A program made the position numbers and the translations under genes. A stretch of DNA of 36,278 bases from CAZOWM01 sp964583615 (GTDB lineage: Bacteria > Spirochaetota > B62-G9 > DRHN01): positions 1-36,278 of the forward strand of contig CAZOWM010000036.1 in the NCBI GenBank assembly GCA_964583615.1, given 5' to 3'. Numbering within the stretch: the first letter of the stretch is position 1; each line of letters starts with the position of its first letter. Below the pieces are notes generated by a model, which saw only the letters and a list, made by a program, of their open reading frames with translations, had not been told where the DNA came from and ran no database searches. This document shows positions 6,975 through 15,623 of the stretch, piece by piece.

Positions 6975-7793
6975 TTACTCAGGAGCGTCTGAGTCAGGAG
7001 TGAGGGTAATTATTTCCACCCCGCTTTTTGTTTCTTCGACTTCTTTCTTCTGCAGTTCATTCAAAAGGTTTTCGATCACATAGGTGATCTCAGTGTCTGT
7101 GTCCACGTTGACGTTCTGCGCTTTTTCCAACCGCTCCAGAGCTTTTTGTGTGTCCTTCTCCTTTGAATAGATGTAGTAGTATGCGAGGTTCAGATAGTAG
7201 GCTTCTTTGGCTGTTCTCAGGTCTTCCGTATAGCCCATATTCATCCATTTTTCTCCGACCCGCACGTGTGTGCCGCCGGGCACGTCCGGTCTATAGGTCA
7301 GAAACTCCGCGTTCACCCATCCATCCATTTCCCTTATGAAAAAACCGAAATCGCCGGGCTGGAGCAGAATCGTATCAGCATAGTCCGTATCCGGCTGTGA
7401 GTAGCAGAGCACATCGTTCGAGGTGATGACAATGAACTTTTCCACGAGTGTGTCATTTCTCGCCCAGTATTCACTCGTATCGGGAAGCTGCACCCTGACG
7501 TAGGTTCTGTCATTTATTTTCTTTTCCTCAAGTATGTACAACTTGCTTCCGAACTCGAGATAGAGCTTCTCATTGATTTCTTTCAAGGGTTTTCCAATGT
7601 CCTCTTCGCGCGCGATAACCCATGCGCCCCAGTTTTTCACATATCTTGTTTCAGGTTCCTCTGTTTTCTCCTCCTGTGTATCAGAGCCCTGCTTTTGGGA
7701 GAAAAACTTCATTCCCTTCCCCGACGCTCCTTCATGCTGGAAGAGGATGAAAATGCACACAGCGCATAGAATAAAAGTGATAGAATGCTTCAT
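6975..7793 (-). CDS. exported SH3-like and TPR-like protein of unknown role
   Basis: This 272-residue protein starts with a signal peptide (MKHSITFILCAVCIFILF, then a small-residue stretch), so it is probably periplasmic. After a charged linker come two beta-rich stretches that resemble bacterial SH3 domains. The first is about 58-125 (YVKNWGAWVI to EYWARNDTL) and the second about 130-185 (IVITSNDVLCYSQPD to DGWVNAEFLTY). The C-terminal third is helical and TPR-like (AYYLNLAYYYIY, DTQKALERLEKAQN). The ATG at 7793 has GGTGGAG four to ten bases upstream; the longer frame back to 7904 lacks a ribosome-binding site and would bury the signal peptide. I do not recognise a characterised homologue. 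The 256 bases downstream to the DUF218 gene hold nothing I can identify. Confidence 0.65.
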   Translation of the reverse strand: MKHSITFILCAVCIFILFQHEGASGKGMKFFSQKQGSDTQEEKTEEPETRYVKNWGAWVIAREEDIGKPLKEINEKLYLEFGSKLYILEEKKINDRTYVRVQLPDTSEYWARNDTLVEKFIVITSNDVLCYSQPDTDYADTILLQPGDFGFFIREMDGWVNAEFLTYRPDVPGGTHVRVGEKWMNMGYTEDLRTAKEAYYLNLAYYYIYSKEKDTQKALERLEKAQNVNVDTDTEITYVIENLLNELQKKEVEETKSGVEIITLTPDSDAPE

Positions 7794-7957
7794 CGTTCTC
7801 TCCACCTGTAGATGATATGAGTACATGGTAATACGCAGAGATGAAAAATCAACATCTTTTCTGTTTAAATAAAGATCCGCAAAAAACTCGATGTACATGA
7901 ACACGCACCGGCCATGGTGAAGATAGAGTGGTTTTACACAGGTCCTGTACTCAACGC

Positions 7958-7986
7958 TTGCCTCTGAACACCTTTTCGTGTAATTT
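7958..7986 (+). promoter_or_regulatory. promoter of the class V aminotransferase gene
   Basis: TTGCCT (7958-7963), a 17-base spacer and TAATTT (7981-7986) lie 23 bases ahead of the ATG at 8010. The expected leader is short and has no clear Shine-Dalgarno. Confidence 0.5.
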
Positions 7987-8009
7987 TATGAAAAAAGTGC
8001 GGGAATGCG

Positions 8010-9701
8010 ATGGAAATACCAAAGTTCTGGCGCTTTGTGCGGGACAGTATCATCGGCCTGCATGAGGAAATTACCACTCCTTTCGGAAAGAGGCGGCTCA
8101 CCTACGCCGATTATACCGCGTCCGGAAGGGGTGTGGCTTTCATCGAAAACTACCTCCAAACTCTTCTCGGCCTGTATGCAAATACGCACACCGAGGACGA
8201 CACTACGGGAAAGGCCACCTCCGTGCGCCTCCACCGGGCCGAAGAAGTGATCAAACAGCATACAGGTGCGGGAAAACATTACAAGATCATTGAAACAGGA
8301 ACAGGCGCCTCAGGTGCGATCCACCATCTTCAGAAGATCCTCGGTATCTACATCCCGCCCGCTGCAAAGGTCTTATTCGAAGAAAACATCGGCTCGTTTT
8401 TCGAAAGTGCACAGAAAAAGGCATTGAAAGCCCATCTCGTTAAAAAAAGACCCGTGGTGTTTATCGGTCCCTTTGAGCACCACTCGAACGTGGTCTCATG
8501 GCGAGAGTGCTACGCCGAGGTTGTGGAAATCGATCTCGATGATGAAGGGCTTTTTGACCTGCGCGATCTCGAAAATAAAGTCTCGAAAGACGAATACAGA
8601 ACCAGGATGAAAATCGGTTCCTTTTCCGCTGCATCCAATTTGACCGGAATTCTGGCACCGGTGGAGGAGATTGCACGGATATTGCACAGGCACGGCGCAT
8701 ACGCCTTTTTCGATTACGCAGCGTATGCTCCGTACGGGCGAATAAACATCTCGCGCGACGATGAGTCGTTTTTTGACGGTATTTTCTTCTCCCCGCACAA
8801 ATTTATCGGCGGACCCGGGAGCTCCGGAATACTCATCATCCACGACCGGGTGTACCGGAAAGATCTCCCTCCCACGAGCGGCGCTGGCGGAACCGTTGAT
8901 TATGTAAACTTTTCCACACAGGAGTACAATCCCGATATCGAAATAAGAGAAAAACCGGGGACCCCCGGTATACTTCAGATTTTCAAGGCTGCACTTGCTG
9001 TGGAATTGAAGGAGAGAATGGGTCCTGATGAGATCGAGAAAAGAGAAAAAGCACTGGTAGTGGAAGCGTTTGAGCGGTTTAAAGAATATCCGCAGATCGA
9101 AATAGTCGGAAACAGAGACCCGGAAAAGAGACTTCCAATAATCTCCTTCAACATCCGCTGCGGGGATGCGTATCTTCATCCGCGTTTCGTGACACGGCTG
9201 CTCAACGACCTCTTCGGCATTCAGTCACGCGCTGGATGCCTGTGTGCGGGTCCCTACGGGCACAGGCTCCTCGGGATTGACTGCGACACTTCGGACAGGT
9301 TGAGAAATCTCATTCATCAGGGAATTCAGGGGCTCAAACCAGGATGGACGCGTATCAATTTTCACTTTCTCATAACAGAAGAGGAGTATGATTTTCTCTG
9401 CAGGTCGGTCATTTTTCTCGCAGAATACGGAAAGTTTTTTTTGCCGCTCTATTTATTCGATATGAAGACCGGTACTTGGAAATGGGCGGAAGGGGAGAGC
9501 CATTATCACGCTTTCGGGCTTGATGAGGCGCTGAACTGCACAGGAAGAAAAGCATTTCCATCACGTTCACCGCTTCCTCCCTTCCGGCTCTACCTTGAGG
9601 AGGCGCGCAGAACCGCGGAAGAGCTGAAAAAGACATTTTCCGAGTCACTCATACGTTCAACAGATAGACAGCTTGTCCCCTTCCTCTATTATGACCGCTG
9701 A
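8010..9701 (+). CDS. class V aminotransferase, cysteine-desulfurase-like
   Basis: This 563-residue PLP enzyme is related to SufS/CsdA. The PLP lysine is Lys264 in FFSPHKFIGGPGSSG; Asp235 (FFDYAAYAPYG) should contact the PLP ring nitrogen. His157/His158 (FEHHSN) matches the substrate-stacking His. Family cysteine desulfurases carry a catalytic Cys on a loop; here Cys410 and Cys412 (SRAGCLCAGPYG) are candidates. It is about 150 residues longer than IscS/SufS, with an extra C-terminal region (about 440-563) without a known motif. Members of this long group occur in varied bacteria and their substrate is not established. It is monocistronic with its own promoter and no Suf partner nearby, so a role in Fe-S assembly is not supported by context. 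Confidence 0.8.
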   Translation: MEIPKFWRFVRDSIIGLHEEITTPFGKRRLTYADYTASGRGVAFIENYLQTLLGLYANTHTEDDTTGKATSVRLHRAEEVIKQHTGAGKHYKIIETGTGASGAIHHLQKILGIYIPPAAKVLFEENIGSFFESAQKKALKAHLVKKRPVVFIGPFEHHSNVVSWRECYAEVVEIDLDDEGLFDLRDLENKVSKDEYRTRMKIGSFSAASNLTGILAPVEEIARILHRHGAYAFFDYAAYAPYGRINISRDDESFFDGIFFSPHKFIGGPGSSGILIIHDRVYRKDLPPTSGAGGTVDYVNFSTQEYNPDIEIREKPGTPGILQIFKAALAVELKERMGPDEIEKREKALVVEAFERFKEYPQIEIVGNRDPEKRLPIISFNIRCGDAYLHPRFVTRLLNDLFGIQSRAGCLCAGPYGHRLLGIDCDTSDRLRNLIHQGIQGLKPGWTRINFHFLITEEEYDFLCRSVIFLAEYGKFFLPLYLFDMKTGTWKWAEGESHYHAFGLDEALNCTGRKAFPSRSPLPPFRLYLEEARRTAEELKKTFSESLIRSTDRQLVPFLYYDR

Positions 9702-9751
9702 CGTGGAATCTTACGGCTGCCGTTCTGCCGCACTGTCGGAAAATATTCTCA

Positions 9752-9780
9752 TTGTAATTCTCGCAGGTCTCCTATATATT
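9752..9780 (+). promoter_or_regulatory. promoter of the membrane coiled-coil gene
   Basis: TTGTAA (9752-9757), 17-base spacer and TATATT (9775-9780) form a good vegetative promoter 67 bases before the chosen start. Confidence 0.55.
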
Positions 9781-9847
9781 TAGAATTACTGCGCACAAAT
9801 CAGAATCGGCGTATGTGAACGCATGTATCCATTCTCCGAGGCCAGAC

Positions 9848-10342
9848 ATGTTGGAAACAGTCGACGGAATCGCTGCATTTTTTCTCAAGCCCTTTTTTAT
9901 CGGACTCTATGTGGGGCTTGGAGTGTGTCTTCTGATCTATATACGCTCAAAAATAAAAAACAGAAAGATGAAAATGGAAGTAAAGCAGCTCAAACAGCAC
10001 ATTCAGACCAAGCTTGAGATTGAAGCGGAAGATACAGAGAGAAAGAAAAAAGAGATCGAGCGGCTCAAGTCAGAGTGTGAAAACCTCAGAATAACTCTTC
10101 AGTCTTATTATCAGAAACCTGGACGCGCCGAGCTTCGCTTCCTGCATATTTACCAGAAGGCCGTGGAAATACTTACTGAAAAGGCGCCTGGATTTGCCCA
10201 GTCATGGCAGAGCGCGATGAGAGAGGGTGAGGAGGAGGTGAAAAAGACGGAAAAAGGGCTCGTCCCATTTATCAAGAGGCTTATACCGGGGCGCACCGGC
10301 TTTTCGACAGAAATCGAAAAAGCTTCAGACAGCGAAAACTGA
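9848..10342 (+). CDS. membrane-anchored coiled-coil protein, unknown function
   Basis: This 164-residue protein has a hydrophobic N-terminal helix (about residues 10-32, FFLKPFFIGLYVGLGVCLLIYI). A strongly charged coiled coil (about 38-85, rich in K/E/Q) follows, and then a mixed helical C-terminus. It is likely anchored in the inner membrane with the coil in the cytoplasm. The ATG at 9848 has GAGG seven bases upstream. An in-frame GTG at 9815 has no ribosome-binding site and would add a poor leader. I do not recognise the family. It has its own promoter and is followed by the separately promoted cold-shock gene. Confidence 0.6.
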   Translation: MLETVDGIAAFFLKPFFIGLYVGLGVCLLIYIRSKIKNRKMKMEVKQLKQHIQTKLEIEAEDTERKKKEIERLKSECENLRITLQSYYQKPGRAELRFLHIYQKAVEILTEKAPGFAQSWQSAMREGEEEVKKTEKGLVPFIKRLIPGRTGFSTEIEKASDSEN

Positions 10343-10366
10343 TGGTCTGTAAATGATTATTATCTG

Positions 10367-10395
10367 TTGACAAAAAATATGAGATTTGGTAAATT
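10367..10395 (+). promoter_or_regulatory. strong promoter of the cold-shock gene
   Basis: A consensus TTGACA (10367-10372), 17-base spacer and TAAATT (10390-10395) precede the cold-shock gene. The predicted leader is only about 34 bases, shorter than the long cold-sensing leader of E. coli cspA. Confidence 0.7.
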
Positions 10396-10435
10396 TTTCT
10401 AACTTGTTTTTTTATTTTTGGAGGATCTATTCAGC

Positions 10436-10636
10436 ATGCCAGAAGGAAGAGTGAAGTGGTTCAATGAGAAGAAAGGTTTCGGGTTCATCAGCATGGAAGA
10501 TGGTGACGACGTGTTTGTTCACTACTCCGAAATCGAGTCGGAAGGATTCAAAACACTTGTTCAGGACCAGAAGGTTTCTTTCGAGGTCAAGGAAGGCCCC
10601 AAAGGCCTCCAGGCAATACATGTAAAGCCGATTTAA
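10436..10636 (+). CDS. cold-shock protein, CspA family
   Basis: This 66-residue single OB-fold protein binds single-stranded RNA and DNA and acts as an RNA chaperone. It has the classic GRVKWFNEKKGFGFI start with RNP1 (KGFGFI, about 13-18) and RNP2 (VFVHY, about 26-30). The chosen ATG follows GGAGG by about ten bases; a TTG six codons earlier would overlap that ribosome-binding site and is rejected. It is monocistronic with its own strong promoter. Many bacteria carry several paralogues, so a numbered symbol is not given. Confidence 0.95.
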   Translation: MPEGRVKWFNEKKGFGFISMEDGDDVFVHYSEIESEGFKTLVQDQKVSFEVKEGPKGLQAIHVKPI

Positions 10637-10746
10637 GACAGCAATTCCCTGAACCTTATTGAACATTTTGTAATTTTCCTGTTTTCATCGCAAAGACGAT
10701 CTGGTGAAAAGGGAGAATTCTTCAACAACTTACGAGCGTTTTTCCG

Positions 10747-11727
10747 ATGAAGGAAAAAATTTTCAGCGGGATACAACCAACCGGTGTTATTCATATCGGG
10801 AACTATCTCGGCGCAATAAAGAACTGGGTCAGCCTTCTCGACGAGTATGACTGTAAATTCTGCATTGTCGATTATCATGCCATCACGGTCATGTACCCGC
10901 CTGATGAGATGAGCGAGCGGACAGCAGAGGCGGTAAGAACTCTGATCGTTGCGGGGCTTGATCCTGAAAAGTGCACCCTGTTCATACAGTCGCACGTTCC
11001 GGAGCATACCGAGCTCGCGTGGATTTTGAATACCATTACACCCATAACCGACCTCGAGCGAATGACCCAGTACAAGGATAAGCGCCAGCAGAACATGGAT
11101 AACATCAACACGGGGCTTCTCACATACCCGTTGTTGATGGCGAGCGATATCATTCTTTACAAGTCTCATGTCGTGCCTGTCGGGGAAGATCAGGTCCAGC
11201 ACCTCGAGCTGACTCGTGAAATCGCACGAAGGTTCAATGCAAGGTTCGGTCACACATTTCCCGAGCCGAGGGCACTCCTCAGTGAAGCGCCCAGGATACG
11301 GGGGCTCGACGGCGGCGCAAAAATGAGCAAGAGCCTGAACAACTATATCGCCCTCATCGAGGATGAGAATACGCTGTGGGAGAAGCTGAGAACAGCCATG
11401 ACGGACCCGGCAAGAAAGAGGAGAGCCGATCCGGGAAATCCCTGGATATGCAACGTGTTCACCCTTCACAGGTATTTTTCCTCGCAGGAAGAGGTCGACT
11501 ACGTTGAAAAAGAGTGCAAGACTGCGGGCATCGGCTGTATAGAATGTAAGAAGATCCTCTTTAAAAACATGAACGAGTTCATGAAGCCGCTGCGGGAAAA
11601 GAAACGTGCCCTCGATGAAGATCCGGATTACGTGAAAGGTGTCCTTCATGCGGGAAAAACCTTGTGCAGCAGAGAAGCTCGCGAGACAATGAGCGAAGTA
11701 CGGCAAAAGCTGGGTTTGATTTCCTGA
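10747..11727 (+). CDS. trpS: tryptophanyl-tRNA synthetase
   Basis: This 326-residue class I aminoacyl-tRNA synthetase charges tRNA-Trp with tryptophan in the cytoplasm. The ATP-binding HIGH motif is His16-Ile-Gly-Asn19 in GIQPTGVIHIGNYLGA. The KMSKS loop is residues 192-196 (GGAKMSKSLNN), and the GEDQ tryptophan-pocket motif is at 147-150. Length and motif spacing match the common bacterial form (about 330). The ATG start gives the canonical N-terminus; the ribosome-binding site is weak. It is followed by rpsU. Confidence 0.97.
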   Translation: MKEKIFSGIQPTGVIHIGNYLGAIKNWVSLLDEYDCKFCIVDYHAITVMYPPDEMSERTAEAVRTLIVAGLDPEKCTLFIQSHVPEHTELAWILNTITPITDLERMTQYKDKRQQNMDNINTGLLTYPLLMASDIILYKSHVVPVGEDQVQHLELTREIARRFNARFGHTFPEPRALLSEAPRIRGLDGGAKMSKSLNNYIALIEDENTLWEKLRTAMTDPARKRRADPGNPWICNVFTLHRYFSSQEEVDYVEKECKTAGIGCIECKKILFKNMNEFMKPLREKKRALDEDPDYVKGVLHAGKTLCSREARETMSEVRQKLGLIS

Positions 11728-11735
11728 GAAAATCC

Positions 11736-11764
11736 TTTTTCTTTTTCCCCATCTGTAGTATATT
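11736..11764 (+). promoter_or_regulatory. weak candidate promoter for rpsU
   Basis: TATATT at 11759-11764 lies 17 bases after a T-rich, poor -35 (TTTTTC, 11736-11741). The 93-base gap after trpS and the strong terminator after rpsU make a separate rpsU transcript plausible. Confidence 0.3.
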
Positions 11765-11820
11765 GCCATTAATACGAGCAAATCGAAAGGACCCTGAACA
11801 AGAGAGGGGGTGAGTGAATA

Positions 11821-12036
11821 TTGGCTGTCGTGAAAGTCGAAGAAGGCGAAAGCATTGACAGGGCGCTGAAACGGTTCAAGAGAGAGTGCGAGCGGGACGG
11901 AATCCTTCGGGAATGGAAGAAAAGAGCATACTACGAAAAGCCAGCCACTCAGAGAAAGAACAAGAAGAAGGCGGCTGAAAGAAGGCAGCTCAAGAAGCTG
12001 AGAAAAATGCAGTCAAGAATGAGAAAAAGATACTGA
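11821..12036 (+). CDS. rpsU: 30S ribosomal protein S21, TTG start
   Basis: This 71-residue small-subunit protein takes part in initiation near the anti-Shine-Dalgarno. It has the S21 pattern: VEEGESIDRALKRFKRECERDGIL followed by a long basic helix (KRAYYEKPATQRKNKKKAAERR). It starts at TTG, with GAGGGGG (11804-11810) ten bases upstream; a GTG at 11814 is in another frame and no in-frame ATG is suitably placed. The rare start codon may tune expression. The gene ends just before a strong intrinsic terminator. Confidence 0.95.
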   Translation: MAVVKVEEGESIDRALKRFKRECERDGILREWKKRAYYEKPATQRKNKKKAAERRQLKKLRKMQSRMRKRY

Positions 12037-12060
12037 TGGGAAAAACGGGATTGAGGGACA

Positions 12061-12097
12061 ACCCCCTTATTTTTACGGGAATAAGGGGGTTTTTTTA
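12061..12097 (+). terminator. strong intrinsic terminator after rpsU
   Basis: A perfect 11-bp stem (12061-12071 with 12080-12090) and 8-base loop are followed by a T tract (12090-12096). It lies 24 bases after the rpsU stop and separates rpsU from murD. Confidence 0.93.
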
Positions 12098-12132
12098 CTG
12101 GAATTTTAAAGAGGTGTACAGGGCGTTTTCCT

Positions 12133-13527
12133 ATGGATCGTAAACGAACTGTCCTGATAATGGGCCTGGGGCTTCATGGAGGAGGAATCGGAGCCGCGAA
12201 CTACTTTACCGCAATGGGCGACCGGGTAACGGTCACTGACCTCAAAGGCGAACAGGAGCTCGAAACGAGTATTGCGCGCTTGAAAAAAAGGGGAAAGATC
12301 CGGTTCGTGCTCGGACGGCACGAGTTTTCCGATTTTGAAAATGCGGATCTGATCATAAAAAATCCATCGGTTCCGCCGAATTCTCCCTACATCAAGCATG
12401 CCCGTGCGCACAGGGTCCCTGTGGAAACGGATATCGGTATCTTTTTGGAGAGGGTTTTACCCAGGACCTCCAATATCATCGGTGTCAGCGGAACAAAGGG
12501 CAAATCGACAACCGCATCTCTTCTGCATTCCATCATTCAGTCCGGGTTCGGGAATGCACATCTCGGCGGAAACATCACAGGGTCAGTGCTCGACATCGTC
12601 GAACAGGTGAAAAACGGCGATTACGTTATACTCGAGCTCTCGAGTTTTCAGCTCGGCGGCATCGAGAGTAAAAAGTACAGCCCCCACATTGCTCTGATCA
12701 CGAATTTCATGGAGGATCATCTCGACTACTATGCTGACATGGATGCGTACTTCCGGGACAAATCCATCCTCTACAGATTTCAGAAAAGCGGTGATATTCT
12801 GGTGGTCAACAGGGACAACACGGTCTACCGGCGCGTCGAACCTGCTGCGGGAGTTGACCTGGTCAGCTTCGGGCGTGGAGCGGGATTTGACGGGGCGGGC
12901 AGCTTCATCGAGCACGAAAGGATCTATTTCGGACAAGGAGAAACGGCGGATTATATCTGTGACGCGAGCGATGTAAGGCTTCCCGGTGTGCACAACCTTT
13001 CCAACGTGCTTGCCGGCGTGGCGGTGGCCTGCGCGCTCGGGGTCCCTCCTCGCGCGGTTGCGCGGAGTGTCAGAGAATTCCGTGGTATCGAACACAGGCT
13101 CGAGTATGTCGGATCTTCAGGGGGGATCAGGTTTTACAACGATTCTGCGGCAACCGTTCCTGCTGCAGCTGTTTGTGCACTATCGAGCATCGAAGGTTCT
13201 CTCACCCTCATAGCAGGAGGGTCGGACAAAAATCTCGACGTTCGAGAGCTTGTCAGGGCCATAAACGAAAGGGTCGATCATCTCGTTCTTCTTCGGGGGA
13301 CCGGAACCGACCGGCTCATCGGGGCGGGACTGCATCTTGATTATTCGGTGCACGGCGGCCTGGAGGCTGCGTTCGATGAAGCGGTTTCACGCACGAAAAG
13401 AGGCGGGTGTGTTCTGCTGTCACCCGGTTTCGCCAGCTTCGGGATGTTCAAAAACGAGTTTCACAGGGGAAATGAGTTCAAGGGCCTCGTGAGCGCATAC
13501 ATCAAAGACAGGAGAAACAAATGGTGA
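12133..13527 (+). CDS. murD: UDP-N-acetylmuramoylalanine--D-glutamate ligase
   Basis: This 464-residue cytoplasmic Mur ligase adds D-glutamate to UDP-MurNAc-L-Ala in peptidoglycan synthesis. The N-terminal Rossmann-like domain begins MGLGLHGGGIG (10-20). The central ATP site is GTKGKST (120-126), with downstream ELSSFQLGG, TNFMEDHLDYY and PGVHNLSNVLAG. The C-terminal domain has the Mur hinge EHRLEYV, NDSAATVPAA in place of the usual NDSKATN, and the MurD-type ending LSPGFASFGMFKNEFHRGNEF. Length matches the family. The stop overlaps the start of the UDP-sugar pyrophosphorylase gene by seven bases. No other dcw-cluster genes are present, so murD is dispersed here. Confidence 0.93.
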   Translation: MDRKRTVLIMGLGLHGGGIGAANYFTAMGDRVTVTDLKGEQELETSIARLKKRGKIRFVLGRHEFSDFENADLIIKNPSVPPNSPYIKHARAHRVPVETDIGIFLERVLPRTSNIIGVSGTKGKSTTASLLHSIIQSGFGNAHLGGNITGSVLDIVEQVKNGDYVILELSSFQLGGIESKKYSPHIALITNFMEDHLDYYADMDAYFRDKSILYRFQKSGDILVVNRDNTVYRRVEPAAGVDLVSFGRGAGFDGAGSFIEHERIYFGQGETADYICDASDVRLPGVHNLSNVLAGVAVACALGVPPRAVARSVREFRGIEHRLEYVGSSGGIRFYNDSAATVPAAAVCALSSIEGSLTLIAGGSDKNLDVRELVRAINERVDHLVLLRGTGTDRLIGAGLHLDYSVHGGLEAAFDEAVSRTKRGGCVLLSPGFASFGMFKNEFHRGNEFKGLVSAYIKDRRNKW

Positions 13528-14933
13528 AGGGCAGGAGTTTCGAGGAGCAGAAGATCATCGAGAAGGTGCGCGCCAATGATCAGGGCCACCTCCTTCACTT
13601 CTGGGAACAGCTGAGCAGTGAGGAGAAAGACAGGTTGATGAACGATCTCGGGCGTATTGATTTTGACGTATTGGGAAAAGCGAAGAAAATGATTTCCGGT
13701 TCCCACGAAATCAAAAGGAAAGTCTCTCTGCCACGGGTCATCACTCTTCCGCAGGCAGCCCGGAAACTGAAGGCGGAAAAGAAGGCGCGCGAAACGGGTG
13801 AAGAGTACATCTCCTCCTCAAAAGTTGCTGTTTTCACCGCTGCCGGTGGACAGAGTTCACGACTCGGCCTCGATATACCGAAGGGTGCATACCCCATAAC
13901 CCCGGTGAGGAGAAAAAGCCTCTTTCAGGTGCACGCAGAAAAAATTTTATCCCTGGAGACAAAGTACACAGCCTCTATTCCATGGCTCATCATGGTGAGC
14001 GAAACAAACAGAGATCAGACGGTTGATTTCTTTCGATCCAACGGCTATTTCGGACTCAACAAAGACCGCGTGCATTTCATCGACCAGGGCATGTACCCCG
14101 CCTTTGACCATGAGGGGAGAGTCTTTTTGAAAGACAAAATGTCTATATTTCTCAGCCCTTCGGGTCATGGAGGTACATTTTTCACGCTGAAAGAGTCGGG
14201 CGTTCTCGAAATGCTGAAGGACAGCAGCATCGAAGAGATCTTCTACTTCCAGGTCGACAACGTGCTCATACGCATTGCCGACCCTGTGTTTATCGGATAT
14301 CACGTGCTGAACAGGTGCGACATGTCCGCGAAGAGCGTGCAAAAAAGGGACCACGGAGAAAGAATCGGCGTTTTTGCTCTTGAAGACGGAAAAACGACGG
14401 TCGTCGAGTACTCGGAGCTTTCATCAATTGATTCAGACTGCGCTGATGCGGCCCCCGAATCCTTCGTCCACGGAAGCATTGCAATTCACATGATAAATGT
14501 TGATTTTACTCTGCGGCTTACCGAACGAGGAATGAATCTTCCCCTCCACCTGGCGCACAAGGCAATCAGTCACATCGATATGAAAGGGAACAGATTTGAC
14601 CCGGACAGACCAAATGGCTACAAAATAGAGACATTTATCTTCGACGCGATGAAACAGGCGTCTGAGAGCATCGTCATGGAAGTGAAGAGAGATGAGGAGT
14701 TTTCTCCCCTGAAGAATAAAAGCGGAGAAGACTCGCCGGAAACGGTGCACAACGACCAGCTGCTGTTCTTCGCGCGCTGGTTCGAAAAGGCAGGAATCGC
14801 GGTGCCCCGTACCAAATCGGGCATTCCCGACTGCAAGCTTGAAGTCTCTCCTCTTTTTGCACGCTCCGAGGAGGAGTTTGTTGAAAAAATCGACAGGAAT
14901 ATGTTGATAAATGGGGATACGTATATTGAATAA
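13521..14933 (+). CDS. UDP-N-acetylhexosamine pyrophosphorylase, eukaryote-type UAP
   Basis: This 470-residue nucleotidyltransferase of the UDPGP family makes a UDP-sugar, probably UDP-GlcNAc, from UTP and the sugar 1-phosphate. The signature AAGGQSSRLG (107-116) is the uridine-binding G-rich loop, with Lys121 (PKG) in the phosphate-binding position. A FQVDNVLIRIADP segment matches the metal/nucleotide site, and GYKIETFIFDAM the C-terminal catalytic half. This is the UAP1/QRI1 family rather than the left-handed-helix GlmU bacterial type. AGGAG sits seven bases before the ATG. The start overlaps murD, which fits a shared need for UDP-GlcNAc in wall synthesis. Substrate is inferred; UDP-Glc or UDP-GalNAc use is possible. 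Confidence 0.83.
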   Translation: MVKGRSFEEQKIIEKVRANDQGHLLHFWEQLSSEEKDRLMNDLGRIDFDVLGKAKKMISGSHEIKRKVSLPRVITLPQAARKLKAEKKARETGEEYISSSKVAVFTAAGGQSSRLGLDIPKGAYPITPVRRKSLFQVHAEKILSLETKYTASIPWLIMVSETNRDQTVDFFRSNGYFGLNKDRVHFIDQGMYPAFDHEGRVFLKDKMSIFLSPSGHGGTFFTLKESGVLEMLKDSSIEEIFYFQVDNVLIRIADPVFIGYHVLNRCDMSAKSVQKRDHGERIGVFALEDGKTTVVEYSELSSIDSDCADAAPESFVHGSIAIHMINVDFTLRLTERGMNLPLHLAHKAISHIDMKGNRFDPDRPNGYKIETFIFDAMKQASESIVMEVKRDEEFSPLKNKSGEDSPETVHNDQLLFFARWFEKAGIAVPRTKSGIPDCKLEVSPLFARSEEEFVEKIDRNMLINGDTYIE

Positions 14934-15528
14934 AATCGTCATCGCCTCGAGAAACAGCGGAAAGATCTCTGAAATCAAAAAAATTATCTCCATCCAGTCT
15001 GTGGTGTTTACGGACCTGCAAGAGATCGGTTTTCCGGGTACAATCGAGGAAACCGGAAAAACCTTCAGGGAAAATGCGCTCATAAAAGCTGAAACCGTGT
15101 ATGCGTGGTGCAAACTCCCCGTAATTGCCGATGACTCGGGGTTGTGTGTCACTGCCCTGAACGGAAAGCCCGGAGTGTACTCCGCCCGGTTTGCCGGATC
15201 GGATGCGAGCGATGCGGACAACAACATGCTCCTGCTCGAGATGCTGGCGGCGGTACCTGAGGCGCAGAGGTCTGCGTGGTTCGCGTGCACGGCGGTATTC
15301 TATCACGCGCCTGGAGGGTATTCCATTTCCGAGGGGAGGATCGACGGCGTTATCGCCACAGAACCGGCCGGAGGAGGCGGTTTCGGGTACGATCCCGTCT
15401 TTTACTTCCCGGAACAGAATAAGACCATGGCACAGCTGGACGAACAGGAAAAAAACGCGCTGAGTCACCGCGCACAGGCCATCAGAAGGTTGAAACGCTC
15501 AATCGAAAACCATTTCGATTCCGGTTGA
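14911..15528 (+). CDS. rdgB: XTP/dITP pyrophosphatase (non-canonical NTP house-cleaning)
   Basis: This 205-residue HAM1/RdgB enzyme hydrolyses dITP, XTP and related damaged nucleotides to monophosphates. Motifs include the N-terminal ASRNSGK (12-18), ADDSGL (73-78), GVYSARFAG (88-96), GFGYDPVF near residue 155, and SHRAQAIRRL near the C-terminus. Length is typical. The ATG at 14911 overlaps the previous gene by 23 bases. A TTG at 14926 with GGGGA upstream would drop five residues and is a plausible alternative. It is the last gene of the murD operon. Confidence 0.95.
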   Translation: MGIRILNKIVIASRNSGKISEIKKIISIQSVVFTDLQEIGFPGTIEETGKTFRENALIKAETVYAWCKLPVIADDSGLCVTALNGKPGVYSARFAGSDASDADNNMLLLEMLAAVPEAQRSAWFACTAVFYHAPGGYSISEGRIDGVIATEPAGGGGFGYDPVFYFPEQNKTMAQLDEQEKNALSHRAQAIRRLKRSIENHFDSG

Positions 15529-15552
15529 ACGCCTGCGAATGTACACCTCATC

Positions 15553-15608
15553 TTGACAATTTCAGAGAAACACACTATTTTTCAATGTTTTCTTGGAAAT
15601 TTCTCTGA
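15553..15608 (+). promoter_or_regulatory. promoter with inverted repeat upstream of the small ORF and permease
   Basis: A consensus TTGACA (15553-15558), 17-base spacer and TATTTT (15576-15581) precede the small membrane ORF. A perfect 9-bp inverted repeat has one arm inside the spacer (TCAGAGAAA, 15562-15570) and the other in the 5' leader (TTTCTCTGA, 15600-15608). This placement suits a repressor operator. No regulator gene is adjacent. Confidence 0.6.
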
Positions 15609-15623
15609 CGAAAGTGTTTTCAC

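Noticed and set aside
10633..11781. A 382-residue open frame on the minus strand.
   Set aside because: It is antisense to trpS, has no motif or ribosome-binding site, and trpS is unmistakable on the plus strand.
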